A DNA stretch of 64,000 nucleotides from Anaerolineaceae bacterium (lineage in GTDB: Bacteria; Chloroflexota; Anaerolineae; Aggregatilineales; Phototrophicaceae), in assembly GCA_002699585.1 (NCBI GenBank), contig PABP01000022.1:1-64000 (forward strand). Reading direction: 5' to 3'. Every line of letters starts with the position of its first letter. Position 1 is the first letter of the stretch. The notes beneath the pieces are model-generated. The model had not been told where the DNA came from. It ran no database searches and saw nothing but the letters and a program-made list of their open reading frames with translations. Position numbers and translations under genes: made by a program. Shown piece by piece: positions 45,146-54,878 of this stretch.

Positions 45146-47305
45146 ATGATTGGAAAGACCCCATACATCCGCATTACACAGATCGTGTTGCTGCTGGGTG
45201 TGTGTTTCATGATCCCCCTGGTGGGTATTCAGGCTCAATCAGTTCAGACGCTTGTGGCTGGCGAACCTGTCACAAGCACCCTTGATCTGACAAATGTTGC
45301 CCGCTTCTTCCAGTTCGAAGTAGCGGAAACGAGTGATGTTGAGATTATCATTACCAGTGATGAACTCGTCTTAGCTGCTGCGCTCAGCGATGCTGAGGGG
45401 AATGCCATCGCGCAGGCGATTGACCTGGGATCAACTGGCACAACTACTCTCATCGCAACGGCTGATCCCGGCACGTATTCGCTGGTTGTTTTCGTCGCGC
45501 GTGGCTCAGAGAATGCTGAAGGCTCGTTTGAAGTGGTTCTGAATGATGGTGAGGGGGAAGCAACGCCCGAACCCACTGAGGAACCTGTCGAAGCCACGCC
45601 CACACCGACACCTGCTGCTGAGGAAGAAACGCCGGAACCATCAACAGAGTGGACCGCGCCCTCCCAGATTTTGCTGGCGAACGGCATTGAAGTCACCCTG
45701 AGCTGGACCGCTACGGTGGACCTCGGCCTGGAAGTGCGTGATCCGGTGGGCAATACCCTGTATTTTGACAGCCGTGAGAGTCCCATTGGCGGTAGCTTTG
45801 GCTTTGATGCCAACGGCCTCTGCGAAGTCATCTCCGAGAATCCCTCGGAAACAGCTTCCTGGGTACCCGGCTTCCTGCCGACTGGTAGCTACGAAATTCT
45901 CGTTTTCTATTATCAAGCCTGTGAAGAATCCGTTCCGGCGGCTTTCACCGTTGATGTAACCGTCGATGGTCAGGCGATGCCAACCATTGAAGGCGCGCTT
46001 TCACCGCCAACCAGCGAAAATGTGGACAGCGTCTATCTGGCCAGCTTCGACATTGAAGATGATGGCTCAGTCCAGGTCTTCGATGGCGATTTCTACCCGG
46101 ATACCAGCCTGAGCTTCTTGCCTGCGCCGGTTGACGAATTGGTCGCCGATGCGCAACCCATCGGGGTAGATGAAACCGTCACGGACGCTCTCTATCGGGA
46201 ACAGTACTACCAGAGCTATTCTTTCCAGGGCGCGGCGAATGATGTCGTCAGCATCGCTTTGGAAGCCACCTCCGGCAACCTCGATACGCTCGTTCAGGTT
46301 ATGGATGCCAGCGGCTCGATTCTGGAAGTCGTCGATGATGCCCCAGGGACGACCAACTCCATCGTCAGCAACCTGCGCCTGACCAACAATGGCGAGTATT
46401 ACATCATTGCCACGCGCTATGGTAAGGAGCTGGGTGGTACGGAAGGGGAATATACACTTGCGTTGACCTCCGGCGTACAATTCACCGCAACCGACCTGGC
46501 GGATCTTGACTTGCCTGTTGGGGACATCAGTGTACTGTTGACCTGGAACACGGCGGCGGATTTGCAACTGCTGGTGCGTGACCCGGTCGGCGATTCGGTC
46601 TACGACGACGATACCTCGATCAACTCCGGCGGTGAACTCCTGTTGAACGGCAACGTCAATTGCGTTCAGGCAGAAGGCACACCGACCTCATATATCTACT
46701 GGCCAGATGGCTTCTTGCGGGCCGGTATTTATGAGGTGGATGTCTGGTTCCAATCTACTTGTAATGATGCCACGTTGGTTGAGTTCACGCTGACTATCCT
46801 CGTGGATGGCCAACCCTTACTCCAGGAAGTGCGTCGCCCAACCCTTGATCAGCATTATGTTGTCAGCTTTACCGTCGGCCCCGATGGCCAACCGAGCGCG
46901 GGTCTGGGCGGTTTTATCGTCAACGATGCGACAGGCATCGATTACACCACTGAAACCCCGACAGCATTGGCGTTCAACACGCCAGCTACCGGGACTATCG
47001 CGCCCGACAATGCCTTCGACGTCTTTACGTTCGATGGTAGTGCAGGGCAGACGGTCAATATCAGCATGAACGCCATCTCGCAGACGCTCGATACCAAGCT
47101 GCTGCTGATTGCACCCAGTGGCATCCAGGTCGCGGAAAATGATGATGCCGACCCGCTCCTGGCCAATACCACAGGTCGCACCACCAACTCCCTGATTCCG
47201 AGCTATACGCTCCAGGAAACAGGCCAGTACACCATCATCGCCACCCGTTATGGTATTCAGTTCGGCGGTACGATTGGTGCCTATCGCGTACTTGTAGAAG
47301 GCTAA
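45146..47305 (+). CDS. Large secreted protein with repeated PPC-like domains
   Basis: A 719-residue exported protein (signal peptide about 1-30). It consists of repeated beta-sandwich modules of the bacterial pre-peptidase C-terminal (PPC) type, such as SIALEATSGNLDTLVQVMDA and NGEYYIIATRYGKELGGTEG, with another near the end (ISMNAISQTLDTKLLLIAPS). Between them are two copies of a DLGLEVRDPVGN / DLQLLVRDPVGD domain. A Thr/Pro/Glu linker lies near 135-170. No catalytic motif is seen. The role is probably adhesion or structure. GAGGAGG lies 8 bases before the ATG. Confidence 0.78.
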   Translation: MIGKTPYIRITQIVLLLGVCFMIPLVGIQAQSVQTLVAGEPVTSTLDLTNVARFFQFEVAETSDVEIIITSDELVLAAALSDAEGNAIAQAIDLGSTGTTTLIATADPGTYSLVVFVARGSENAEGSFEVVLNDGEGEATPEPTEEPVEATPTPTPAAEEETPEPSTEWTAPSQILLANGIEVTLSWTATVDLGLEVRDPVGNTLYFDSRESPIGGSFGFDANGLCEVISENPSETASWVPGFLPTGSYEILVFYYQACEESVPAAFTVDVTVDGQAMPTIEGALSPPTSENVDSVYLASFDIEDDGSVQVFDGDFYPDTSLSFLPAPVDELVADAQPIGVDETVTDALYREQYYQSYSFQGAANDVVSIALEATSGNLDTLVQVMDASGSILEVVDDAPGTTNSIVSNLRLTNNGEYYIIATRYGKELGGTEGEYTLALTSGVQFTATDLADLDLPVGDISVLLTWNTAADLQLLVRDPVGDSVYDDDTSINSGGELLLNGNVNCVQAEGTPTSYIYWPDGFLRAGIYEVDVWFQSTCNDATLVEFTLTILVDGQPLLQEVRRPTLDQHYVVSFTVGPDGQPSAGLGGFIVNDATGIDYTTETPTALAFNTPATGTIAPDNAFDVFTFDGSAGQTVNISMNAISQTLDTKLLLIAPSGIQVAENDDADPLLANTTGRTTNSLIPSYTLQETGQYTIIATRYGIQFGGTIGAYRVLVEG

Positions 47306-47371
47306 ACAAGATTGCGCTTGGTACGCTTGTTTGTAAGCGTATCCGCAAGCTTATGATAAACGCATGAAGAG

Positions 47372-47404
47372 AGGCTCGGTGAAACCCAAAACCGGGCCTT
47401 TTTT
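47372..47404 (+). terminator. Hairpin terminator after the PPC-repeat gene
   Basis: AGGCTCGGT pairs with ACCGGGCCT (one G-T pair) around GAAACCCAAA and runs into TTTTTT. Confidence 0.85.
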
Positions 47405-47499
47405 CTTGTCTTTTGGCCTGACAGGGACCTGTACATTCGTATTTGAACCTGTTACTATTCAGGCCAGTAAATGTTTAAATCATCGAGAGTTTGCCCTCC

Positions 47500-48222
47500 A
47501 TGAAAATCCGTCTCTTACTTGCCGCGATATTCGTTATAGTGGCTTCAGCAGCCTGCTCCGCGGCACCCGAACTGATTAACGAAGCATTTCTATCAGATAC
47601 CAGCCTGGTTACCGGGGAACCATGTGAAGCGCCATGTTGGCGTAACATCACCCCTGGCGAAACGTCCTGGCTAGATGCGCGTATTATCGTGGAGGATGAT
47701 GCACAACTGACCAACCTCACCACGGAAGATGTGGAAGAGGGCGGACAGGTCTTGCTGTTTAACGATGGCGAAGGCCCTCAGTGCTGCCAGATTTACACCG
47801 AAGATGGTGAAACAGTCAGCCAGGTATTGACCCTGCTCGCGCCGGAAATGACCCTCGGCCCGGTGATTGACAAATTCGGCGAACCGGAATACATGACCGG
47901 GGCCGATGTCTCACCAGATCAAACGCTGGTGCTACTGGTCTTCCCGGATGTGCCGCTTGGTCTGTACGTTTTTGCCGCAGGTACGGAAACAGGCGAGTTG
48001 ACACCAGAAAATCAAATCATCGGTGCGATCTACCTCAACCCGGTTGATATTGACACGCTGCTCAACACCGACCTGTACTTCTGGGAAGGATACGGCGCGC
48101 TATCAACCATGCTCGATGGTGAATTCGATATCCGTGCAGTGGAAACAACCGACGATGCATCCGGCGATACAGAAAGCACGGGCGATACAACACAGACAGA
48201 TGACGCAGAAACAGGTGAATAG
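47500..48222 (+). CDS. Hypothetical lipoprotein
   Basis: A 240-residue protein with a lipoprotein signal peptide (MKIRLLLAAIFVIVASAAC, lipobox SAAC). The mature part is acidic, with two Cys-containing segments (GEPCEAPCWRNITPGETSW; CCQIYTEDG) that may form disulphides. A Thr/Asp tail ends the protein. The family is not recognised. ATG 47,500 is used; a TTG 9 bases upstream is in frame. Confidence 0.72.
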   Translation: MKIRLLLAAIFVIVASAACSAAPELINEAFLSDTSLVTGEPCEAPCWRNITPGETSWLDARIIVEDDAQLTNLTTEDVEEGGQVLLFNDGEGPQCCQIYTEDGETVSQVLTLLAPEMTLGPVIDKFGEPEYMTGADVSPDQTLVLLVFPDVPLGLYVFAAGTETGELTPENQIIGAIYLNPVDIDTLLNTDLYFWEGYGALSTMLDGEFDIRAVETTDDASGDTESTGDTTQTDDAETGE

Positions 48223-48301
48223 CCAATCACTGCGATGTACAATGGGCAAAAACGCGGTGGCCAACATCGCGAATATGGAAATATGAAAGGGAATTTCGGG
48301 A

Positions 48302-49006
48302 ATGTCTGAGGACGCGGGGACATCAATAGCAACACTAAAGCCTGGTGATGAAGTCAAAGGTGAAGTTCGTCAGCTGGGGCTTTACGGTGCAATGGTGGAT
48401 ATTGGCGCAGAAAACGATGCACTGCTGCACCTATCCCAATTTGGCCGTAGGGACTTCCAGAACATCGAAGAAGTAATTAAAGCAGGCGATAGCGTTGAAG
48501 CTTTTGTCCTCAAAGTGGACGAAGACAACCAGCGCATTGCACTCACAATGGTCAAGCCGCCGTCACTGCCCTGGCAGTCGATCCAGCGCGGAGAAACGTA
48601 CAAGGGCACGGTCACCCGTATCGAGTCCTACGGTGTATTCGTGGATATCGGCGCGGAACGTCCCGGTATGGTCCACATTTCGGAACTGACCGATGGTTAT
48701 GTCGAGCGTCCTGAGGATGTCGTCAACATTGGTGACGAGGTTGAAGCGCGTGTGCTCAAGGTCTCGCGTCGCAACCGTCAGATCGACCTCAGTATGCGCA
48801 CGCCGGAAGAAGAAGTTGCGGAAGCAACTGGTGAGCAAGAAGAGATCCCAACGGCAATGGAATTGGCCCTGCGCCGTGCCCAACAACACGCTCAGAAGTC
48901 ATCCCGCCCGCAGAAGGGGTCCCGCCAGGGGCAGCGCAAGCGTCGCGATCAGGACGATATTTATCGTCGTACCCTGCAAAGCCACTACGGCGAAGACGAC
49001 GACTAA
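48302..49006 (+). CDS. RNA-binding protein with two S1 domains
   Basis: A 234-residue cytoplasmic protein. S1 domain 1 spans about residues 12-85 (GDEVKGEVRQLGLYGAMVDI). S1 domain 2 spans about 92-165 (GETYKGTVTRIESYGVFVDIG). A basic Gln/Arg/Lys tail ends in acidic residues. Small multi-S1 proteins act in RNA metabolism or as ribosome-associated factors; the specific role is unknown. Confidence 0.88.
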   Translation: MSEDAGTSIATLKPGDEVKGEVRQLGLYGAMVDIGAENDALLHLSQFGRRDFQNIEEVIKAGDSVEAFVLKVDEDNQRIALTMVKPPSLPWQSIQRGETYKGTVTRIESYGVFVDIGAERPGMVHISELTDGYVERPEDVVNIGDEVEARVLKVSRRNRQIDLSMRTPEEEVAEATGEQEEIPTAMELALRRAQQHAQKSSRPQKGSRQGQRKRRDQDDIYRRTLQSHYGEDDD

Positions 49007-49063
49007 TCGCCTTTGCTTGTCACAACGAGTATAGATAAACTCGTTGAACAACAGCGCATAATA

Positions 49064-49106
49064 AAAACACGATGGCCCAAACCCTATGAGCCATCGTGTT
49101 TTATTT
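49064..49106. terminator. Bidirectional terminator between S1 and VKOR genes
   Basis: AAAACACGATGGC pairs perfectly with GCCATCGTGTTTT around a 13-base loop, with A- and T-rich flanks. A second smaller hairpin, AACGAGT with ACTCGTT, lies just upstream at 49,024-49,045. Confidence 0.9.
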
Positions 49107-49149
49107 TCCACAAAGTTATGACCATTCAGCGCGCATGGCCTACTGGATT

Positions 49150-49629
49150 CTATTCCTCTTGCAAGCTGCGGAACAACCGTACAGAAATCACGCCGAACAA
49201 AATGGTCATAACTGTTTCGTGCGTCAGGCACCACGGGCACAAGGCCTGCAAAACAAAGAACTGCAAATAGACCAAATACATCGAGAACACCCAGGCAAAC
49301 AGGGCAATCCCAAACATGATAATCTTGCCGTACTCTTGCAAAAAACCCACGCGGTGTTCCAGGAGGAGCAAGGCCCCCAGCGTCAAATACATAATCAGGC
49401 CCAGGTAGGCAATCGGAATATCGAAGAGTTCACTGTAGACGCTGTTGAGTACGACCTCGCAGTTGAAGGCGGCACCTTCAATACAAACAGCCGACGCTTG
49501 GCCGACTTTCAGGTAGCTCAAATAGGTTGTCACGAAAATACCGATGACAACCAGCACAAGGGCAACGCGCTTCAGGGTAATAAATCCGCTGGAAGCCGTG
49601 TTTTCTGATGTGGGTGACACTGTGGTCAT
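49150..49629 (-). CDS. Vitamin K epoxide reductase (VKOR) family membrane protein
   Basis: About 159 residues with four or five membrane helices. The active-site CPWC lies in FFVLQALCPWCLTHE, and a loop Cys pair is seen in VCIEGAAFNCEVV. Bacterial VKOR reoxidises DsbA-like partners for disulphide formation. No thioredoxin domain is fused and no DsbA gene is adjacent. GAAGG sits 9 bases before ATG 49,629; the earlier ATG 49,638 abuts the ribosome site and is less likely. Confidence 0.87.
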   Translation of the reverse strand: MTTVSPTSENTASSGFITLKRVALVLVVIGIFVTTYLSYLKVGQASAVCIEGAAFNCEVVLNSVYSELFDIPIAYLGLIMYLTLGALLLLEHRVGFLQEYGKIIMFGIALFAWVFSMYLVYLQFFVLQALCPWCLTHETVMTILFGVISVRLFRSLQEE

Positions 49630-49677
49630 ACCATTCATCCTTCGAGTTCAATAGATGGGTTGATGAGTGAGAATAAC

Positions 49678-50946
49678 TTACGACTTAGGTTGCCGTAGTA
49701 GCTTGACGGGCAGCACGGTACCTGGCTCGACGACTTTCATGTCCTCTGGCACGATCATCAGTGCATCAGCCAACACCATCGACATCAGCGCACCAGAGCT
49801 TTGTGTGCCTGTCAAATGGGCTACCCACTGATTGCCGTCGTGTGTCAGCGTGACCCGCTCATAGCTGCGACGTCCATCAGTAGTGATGCGATCACCAGCC
49901 ACCGCCGTGGAATAATAATCATGATCGTTGCTGCCCGCTAGCTTCAGTAGGGCAGGCCGTACCAGAACTTCAAACGTCACCATTGCGGAAACCGGATTAC
50001 CTGGTAATCCAAAGAAGGGTACATCATGCAGATGACCAAATGCTAACGGCTTGCCCGGTCTAAGGTTGATTCGCCAGAAATCAACCGATCCTAGCTCACC
50101 TAGGATATTTCTGATGAGGTCGGCTGTACCCATCGATACGCCCGCTGAGCTAATAATCATATCGGGATACCCCGCCAGCGCGCCTTCAAAGACCTCGCGC
50201 ACGCTTTCCATGCTATCACGCGCCACAGGCATCCGTGTGGGGATGCCGCCGTATTCTTTGACGAGCATCATCAGGCTGTAACTGTTGCTGTCATAGATTT
50301 TGCCCGGTGTTAGTGGTTGATGCAGCGGCACCAGTTCGTCCCCGCTGCTGATGATCGTTACCCGCGGTTGCTGTGTCACCAGCACATCACTCATGCCCAA
50401 ACCAGCCACCATGCCGATTTCCGCACTACGGAAGATCGTGCCTTTTTTGATGATGACGTCGCCGCGTTTTGCGCTTTCGCCCACATCGCGCACACCGGCC
50501 CCCGCTTTAACAGGCCGCGTGATGCGCAGCATATCTCCTAGTGGAACATGGTCGTCGGCTTCCCAGTCGAAGTTGGTGTCCTCTACTGGGATGACCGCAT
50601 TCGCACCTTCAGGCATGGGCGCACCGGTCATAATTCGGGCGACCTGTCCCGGTTGCAGCGCTGTTTCCGGGGCCTTGCCTGCTGGTATATCCATGACGAT
50701 AGGTAACTCAATCGGGGCATCTTCACTGGCGTCAGACGTATCGCTGGCGACGACCGCAAATCCGTCTAGAGCGGAATTGGCGAAGGGTGGCAGGCTGATC
50801 GGCGCGACGATGTCAGCCGCGGCCACGCGGCCTAGCGCTTCCGTAATGCCGATGTGTTCTGGGCCTTTGGACTTCAGGTCCATCAGTATCAGTTCAATTG
50901 CGCGATCAACATTGAGTAAGGATGTCATATGTTCGCCAGATGTCAT
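49678..50946 (-). CDS. moeA: Molybdopterin molybdenumtransferase MoeA
   Basis: A 422-residue enzyme that inserts molybdate into adenylated molybdopterin. Characteristic segments are FANSALDGFAV, ARIMTGAPMPEGANAVIPVED, GIPVRMPVA-like GIPTRMPVARDSMES, SSAGVSMGTADLI and PGKPLAFG/FGLPGNPVSAMVTFE. The start is either ATG 50,946 or ATG 50,928; neither has a strong ribosome site. No other molybdopterin genes are next to it. Confidence 0.93.
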   Translation of the reverse strand: MTSGEHMTSLLNVDRAIELILMDLKSKGPEHIGITEALGRVAAADIVAPISLPPFANSALDGFAVVASDTSDASEDAPIELPIVMDIPAGKAPETALQPGQVARIMTGAPMPEGANAVIPVEDTNFDWEADDHVPLGDMLRITRPVKAGAGVRDVGESAKRGDVIIKKGTIFRSAEIGMVAGLGMSDVLVTQQPRVTIISSGDELVPLHQPLTPGKIYDSNSYSLMMLVKEYGGIPTRMPVARDSMESVREVFEGALAGYPDMIISSAGVSMGTADLIRNILGELGSVDFWRINLRPGKPLAFGHLHDVPFFGLPGNPVSAMVTFEVLVRPALLKLAGSNDHDYYSTAVAGDRITTDGRRSYERVTLTHDGNQWVAHLTGTQSSGALMSMVLADALMIVPEDMKVVEPGTVLPVKLLRQPKS

Positions 50947-51151
50947 TATGTGCTAGTTTGATATGCCAACTAGAAGCGGCTTATAGCTGCATCGCATGGC
51001 ATTATAGCACGTTGTGAGTGCTTTTTCGCAGGACACTTAACAGGCTAAATGGTACAATCTTTGACATTTCTAAGGTTAGCCCGTTTCTGTTTTGGCAGAC
51101 CTGCTATAGAATAAATGCTAACTAACACCTGCATAAGGTTGAGTTAAAGTT

Positions 51152-53371
51152 ATGATTGTCGCTAACGCCTATCCTACTGATTTGCAGGATTTGCTGAATC
51201 GCCTATCCTACAAATCTCCCCATGATATCGCCAATATCGAGCGGGCATACTTCAAGGCGCAGGCTGCCCACGAAGGCCAGGAACGTAAATCTGGCGAGCC
51301 GTACTTCACGCACTGTGTGGCAGTCGCTGGCATTCTTGCAGACCTCAACATGGATTCTGATACCATCGCCGCCGGTCTCTTGCATGATGTCCTTGAAGAT
51401 ACGGACGTCACAGAAGAGGAACTCATCGATGAATTCGGCGTGCAGGTTGCGCGCCTGGTAGAAGGCGTCACTAAACTTACCAAACTGCCCATCAAAAACA
51501 TCAGCCACGCGGACCATACCCGTACTGGCGTCGTCAACAAAGAGCTAGAGTATTTCCGCAAGATGTTTTTGATGATGGATGACGATGTACGTGTCGTGCT
51601 CGTCAAGCTAGCCGACCGTTTGCACAATATGCGTACCCTGGGCTATATGCCGGAGCACAAGCAGAAGCGTACCGCCCAGGAAACGCTTGATATTTTTGCC
51701 CCTCTCGCTAACCGCCTGGGTATCTGGCAGCTTAAATGGGAACTGGAAGACCTTTGCTTCCGTTATCTGGAGCCAGAGGCCTACCGAGCGATAGCCAAGA
51801 GCCTTGATGAACGCCGTGCTGTCCGCGAGCGTTATGTGCAGGCCGTTGCGGATCGTCTGCGTGTGGAACTCGATAAGTACAACATTGAGGACGTCAGCAT
51901 CACCGGACGTCCCAAGCACATTTTTAGCATCTATCGCAAGATGGAGCGTAAAGGCGTCCCCTTGGAGCAAATCTACGATGTGCGTGCCGTGCGCGTCATT
52001 GTAGAAAAGGAAGAGCACTGCTACCTCGTCCTAGGGATCGTGCATCGCCTCTGGCGTCCTATTCCCGGCGAATTCGATGACTACATCGCCGCCCCCAAAG
52101 ACAATTTCTATCGTAGTCTCCATACCTCGGTCTACGATGACCAGGGTAAGACGCTCGAAGTCCAGATCCGTACGCGCGAAATGCACGAACACGCCGAGTA
52201 CGGTATTGCGGCCCACTGGCGTTACAAAGAAGGCAAACAGAGCGACCGCGACGAAGCCTTTGAGAAGCGCATCGCTTATTTGCGCCACCTCATGGATGAT
52301 GACTCCGATACGCGCGAGGACGCTGCCAGCTTCCTCGACCGCATGAAGTCGGAAGTTTTCCAGGATCGCGTCTATGCCTTCACCCCCAAGGGGGACATCA
52401 TTGACTTGCCTGTGGGTGCCACACCGATTGACTTTGCTTACCATATCCATACCGATGTGGGCCATCGCTGTCGTGGGGCCAAAGTACATGGTCGTTTAAT
52501 TGGCCTCGATTATCAGCTCAAAACGGGCGATCAGGTGCAGGTGCTCACGGCCAAGCGCGGTGGCCCCAGCATGGACTGGCTCAATCAGGACCTGGGCTAC
52601 GTCAAGACCTCCCGTGCTCGCAGTAAAATTCGTGCCTGGTTCCGTCGCCAGAACCGCGACAAGCACATTACGATGGGCCGGGAAGCCCTCGAGCGCGAAC
52701 TCAAGCGGCTGGGTGTCCTGGAAAAACTCTCTTTCGAGAGCCTCGCTCACATGTTTGAAATGGATAGGCCGGAAGACCTGTTAGCTGCCATCGGTGCGGG
52801 CGAATTAACCGGTGCTCAGATCACCAGCAAAGTACTTGAAGAAGAGCACCGCGTCCAGAAGGACGAAGAACTCGAAGAACGCCTCATGCGTCCCAGCACG
52901 CGCAAGAGCGTGTCGGTGGACGAAGGTGTCAGCATCACGGGCACGAGCGGCTTGTTGGTCAGCATGGCCAAATGTTGTAGCCCCGCACCCGGCGATGAGA
53001 TCATGGGTTATGTGACGCGCGGTCGGGGTGTCACGGTGCATCGTGCGGATTGTCCCAATATGAAGGCCCTGCCGGAAAAAGAGCGCAACCGCTTGTTGGA
53101 TGTCGCCTGGGGGCATGTCACCGCAGAACATCGCTATTCTGTTTCGCTTGAGGTGATCGCCAACGACCGTGAAGGCTTACTGCGTGACATTAGCACCATG
53201 ATCGCTGAAGAAAAGGTCAATATCTCCACTGTGAATGTAAAGACACGCCAACATATTGCCGTCCTCTCCTTAATCCTCGACATTGCTGATAGCCAGCAGT
53301 TAACCCGCATCATTCGTAGAATCGAAAGCATTCCCAACGTCGTAGAGGCCCACAGACGTAACCACGCATAA
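51152..53371 (+). CDS. Long RelA/SpoT-homologue (p)ppGpp synthetase/hydrolase
   Basis: A 739-residue RSH protein of the stringent response. The HD hydrolase domain is intact (YFTHCVAVAGILADL, AGLLHDVLEDTDV). The synthetase domain has GRPKHIFSIYRKM and PIPGEFDDYIAAPK, that is an EFDD motif where SpoT-type enzymes have RFKD. A TGS domain (VYAFTPKGDIIDLPVGATPID), a Cys-containing region (KCCSPAPGDEI) and a C-terminal ACT domain follow. It should both make and degrade (p)ppGpp; the EXDD synthetase motif is discussed as a finding. Confidence 0.93.
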   Translation: MIVANAYPTDLQDLLNRLSYKSPHDIANIERAYFKAQAAHEGQERKSGEPYFTHCVAVAGILADLNMDSDTIAAGLLHDVLEDTDVTEEELIDEFGVQVARLVEGVTKLTKLPIKNISHADHTRTGVVNKELEYFRKMFLMMDDDVRVVLVKLADRLHNMRTLGYMPEHKQKRTAQETLDIFAPLANRLGIWQLKWELEDLCFRYLEPEAYRAIAKSLDERRAVRERYVQAVADRLRVELDKYNIEDVSITGRPKHIFSIYRKMERKGVPLEQIYDVRAVRVIVEKEEHCYLVLGIVHRLWRPIPGEFDDYIAAPKDNFYRSLHTSVYDDQGKTLEVQIRTREMHEHAEYGIAAHWRYKEGKQSDRDEAFEKRIAYLRHLMDDDSDTREDAASFLDRMKSEVFQDRVYAFTPKGDIIDLPVGATPIDFAYHIHTDVGHRCRGAKVHGRLIGLDYQLKTGDQVQVLTAKRGGPSMDWLNQDLGYVKTSRARSKIRAWFRRQNRDKHITMGREALERELKRLGVLEKLSFESLAHMFEMDRPEDLLAAIGAGELTGAQITSKVLEEEHRVQKDEELEERLMRPSTRKSVSVDEGVSITGTSGLLVSMAKCCSPAPGDEIMGYVTRGRGVTVHRADCPNMKALPEKERNRLLDVAWGHVTAEHRYSVSLEVIANDREGLLRDISTMIAEEKVNISTVNVKTRQHIAVLSLILDIADSQQLTRIIRRIESIPNVVEAHRRNHA

Positions 53372-53609
53372 CCTATTACGCGACATTTTTGTGAACAATT
53401 ACCAAATATGGTGAAATCAATAGCTATCACTGTTGTGTTGTGTGTTGGATGTCTCTTAATATGTTATTATTATTAGTGGTAGGAATTGCAAGTCTAAAGG
53501 CAACAAGACCTGTCTTTAGAAACGGATATAGGTGAGGCGTGGGGGTAATGTCACAAGATCATATGGCAGATACGCCTGTCCCCACTACGTCCTGTGACGG
53601 AGTGCGTTT

Positions 53610-54851
53610 ATGAAATCCTTGCTTACTGCTCTGGATGAGCAGTCTCGTGTCGTAATGATTGATCCACATTGCGGACGCTGTCGGCCAATAATGAATGAGT
53701 TCCTCGATGATGGCCATAAGACCCTCTACCTGGATTGTAGTCTTATGGACGGTACAACATCCATTGAGGATGTGGTGACCTTATATCCCGATCAAATTGA
53801 CAATTTGTCATTCAATGCATACGATTTCTTGATTATGGATCTCGTAGATTGTCTGTCGATTGCACAATTAACTCAGCTTTTACATACGGTCCTTAAAGAG
53901 TTAAAGGACGACGCCCTCATTGTATTGTTTGGTCGCGCGATGCCTTATGAGCTGATGTTCGATCAGCACCTACAAAACATGATCCAGATTTATCCCTCTT
54001 TGCATCGACCGACTTTGGGGGCATCTGAGGATGACGATGTACAAGGACAGATGGTATTGGGTCGTGTCGATGAAGCCAACAGTCGCAATCGGATTGTTGT
54101 GCGAGCCTTTAAAGGTGGGCGTGTGTGGATGGATGGTCAGCCAGTCGAAGATTGGGGCGGTATTTTGCCCCGTAATCTGTTCTTCTACCTCATTGATCGG
54201 GGTATGGCCCATCGTACAGAAATCTTTGACACTTTCTGGCCAGATTTATCCCGGAAAGAAGCTACCAATGTGTTCCATGTAACCAAGCGTAAAATCCACG
54301 AACACCTCAAAGAAACGCCTGTCATTGAGTATAAGAATGGTTACTATACGGTGGCATCCTCTATTGGTATCTATTACGATGTGCATGCTTTTCAGGATTT
54401 GATTGCACGGGCCAACATTGCTGATGGTGAAGAGCGTATAGAGCTTATGCAAGTGGCGATTGATATTGCCAACAATCGCTTTCTGGATACCATCGACCAA
54501 CCGTGGGTTGCCAAGCGCCGTACGGAACTAGAGCAGCAGTTGACTGAACTCATCGTTGACCTGGGCAAAGCGCATACAACCAGTGGGCAGATGGACCATG
54601 CCCTGGGGCTTTTCATACGTGCCTTGTCCATGAACCTGGCGCGTGAGGATGTCGCTAAAGATGTCCTGAATATTTACCTGGCGCGCAAACAACCTGCATC
54701 GGCTCTTAATGTATATTCCAGGGTTGATGAACACTTGCAGGCATCATTCGGTATCCCACCCCAGAAAGACCTGCGCGATCTGCGCGATCAAGCTCAGGCC
54801 ATGCTGGATGCAGATTCTGAGGATGCAGATTCTGAGGATGCGGATATCTAG
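53610..54851 (+). CDS. BTAD/SARP-like transcriptional regulator
   Basis: A 413-residue protein. Residues 1-135 have an alpha/beta order and may be a receiver-like or other sensor domain without clear phosphorylation residues (VVMIDPHCGRCRPIMNEFLDD; FLIMDLVDCLS). A winged-helix region follows (LPRNLFFYLIDRGMAHRTEIFDTFW; KEATNVFHVTKRKIHEHL), then a bacterial transcriptional activator domain built from TPR-like helices ending in LRDLRDQ. The last residues are an acidic duplicated tail, from a tandem 15-base repeat near 54,809-54,838. The target genes are unknown. Confidence 0.72.
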   Translation: MKSLLTALDEQSRVVMIDPHCGRCRPIMNEFLDDGHKTLYLDCSLMDGTTSIEDVVTLYPDQIDNLSFNAYDFLIMDLVDCLSIAQLTQLLHTVLKELKDDALIVLFGRAMPYELMFDQHLQNMIQIYPSLHRPTLGASEDDDVQGQMVLGRVDEANSRNRIVVRAFKGGRVWMDGQPVEDWGGILPRNLFFYLIDRGMAHRTEIFDTFWPDLSRKEATNVFHVTKRKIHEHLKETPVIEYKNGYYTVASSIGIYYDVHAFQDLIARANIADGEERIELMQVAIDIANNRFLDTIDQPWVAKRRTELEQQLTELIVDLGKAHTTSGQMDHALGLFIRALSMNLAREDVAKDVLNIYLARKQPASALNVYSRVDEHLQASFGIPPQKDLRDLRDQAQAMLDADSEDADSEDADI

Positions 54852-54878
54852 AATGTTGAACAACGCCAATTAGCCAAG

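Noticed and set aside
51001-51151. TTGACA at 51,061 as a -35 element of the RSH gene
   Set aside because: No -10 hexamer lies at 16-18 bases from it.
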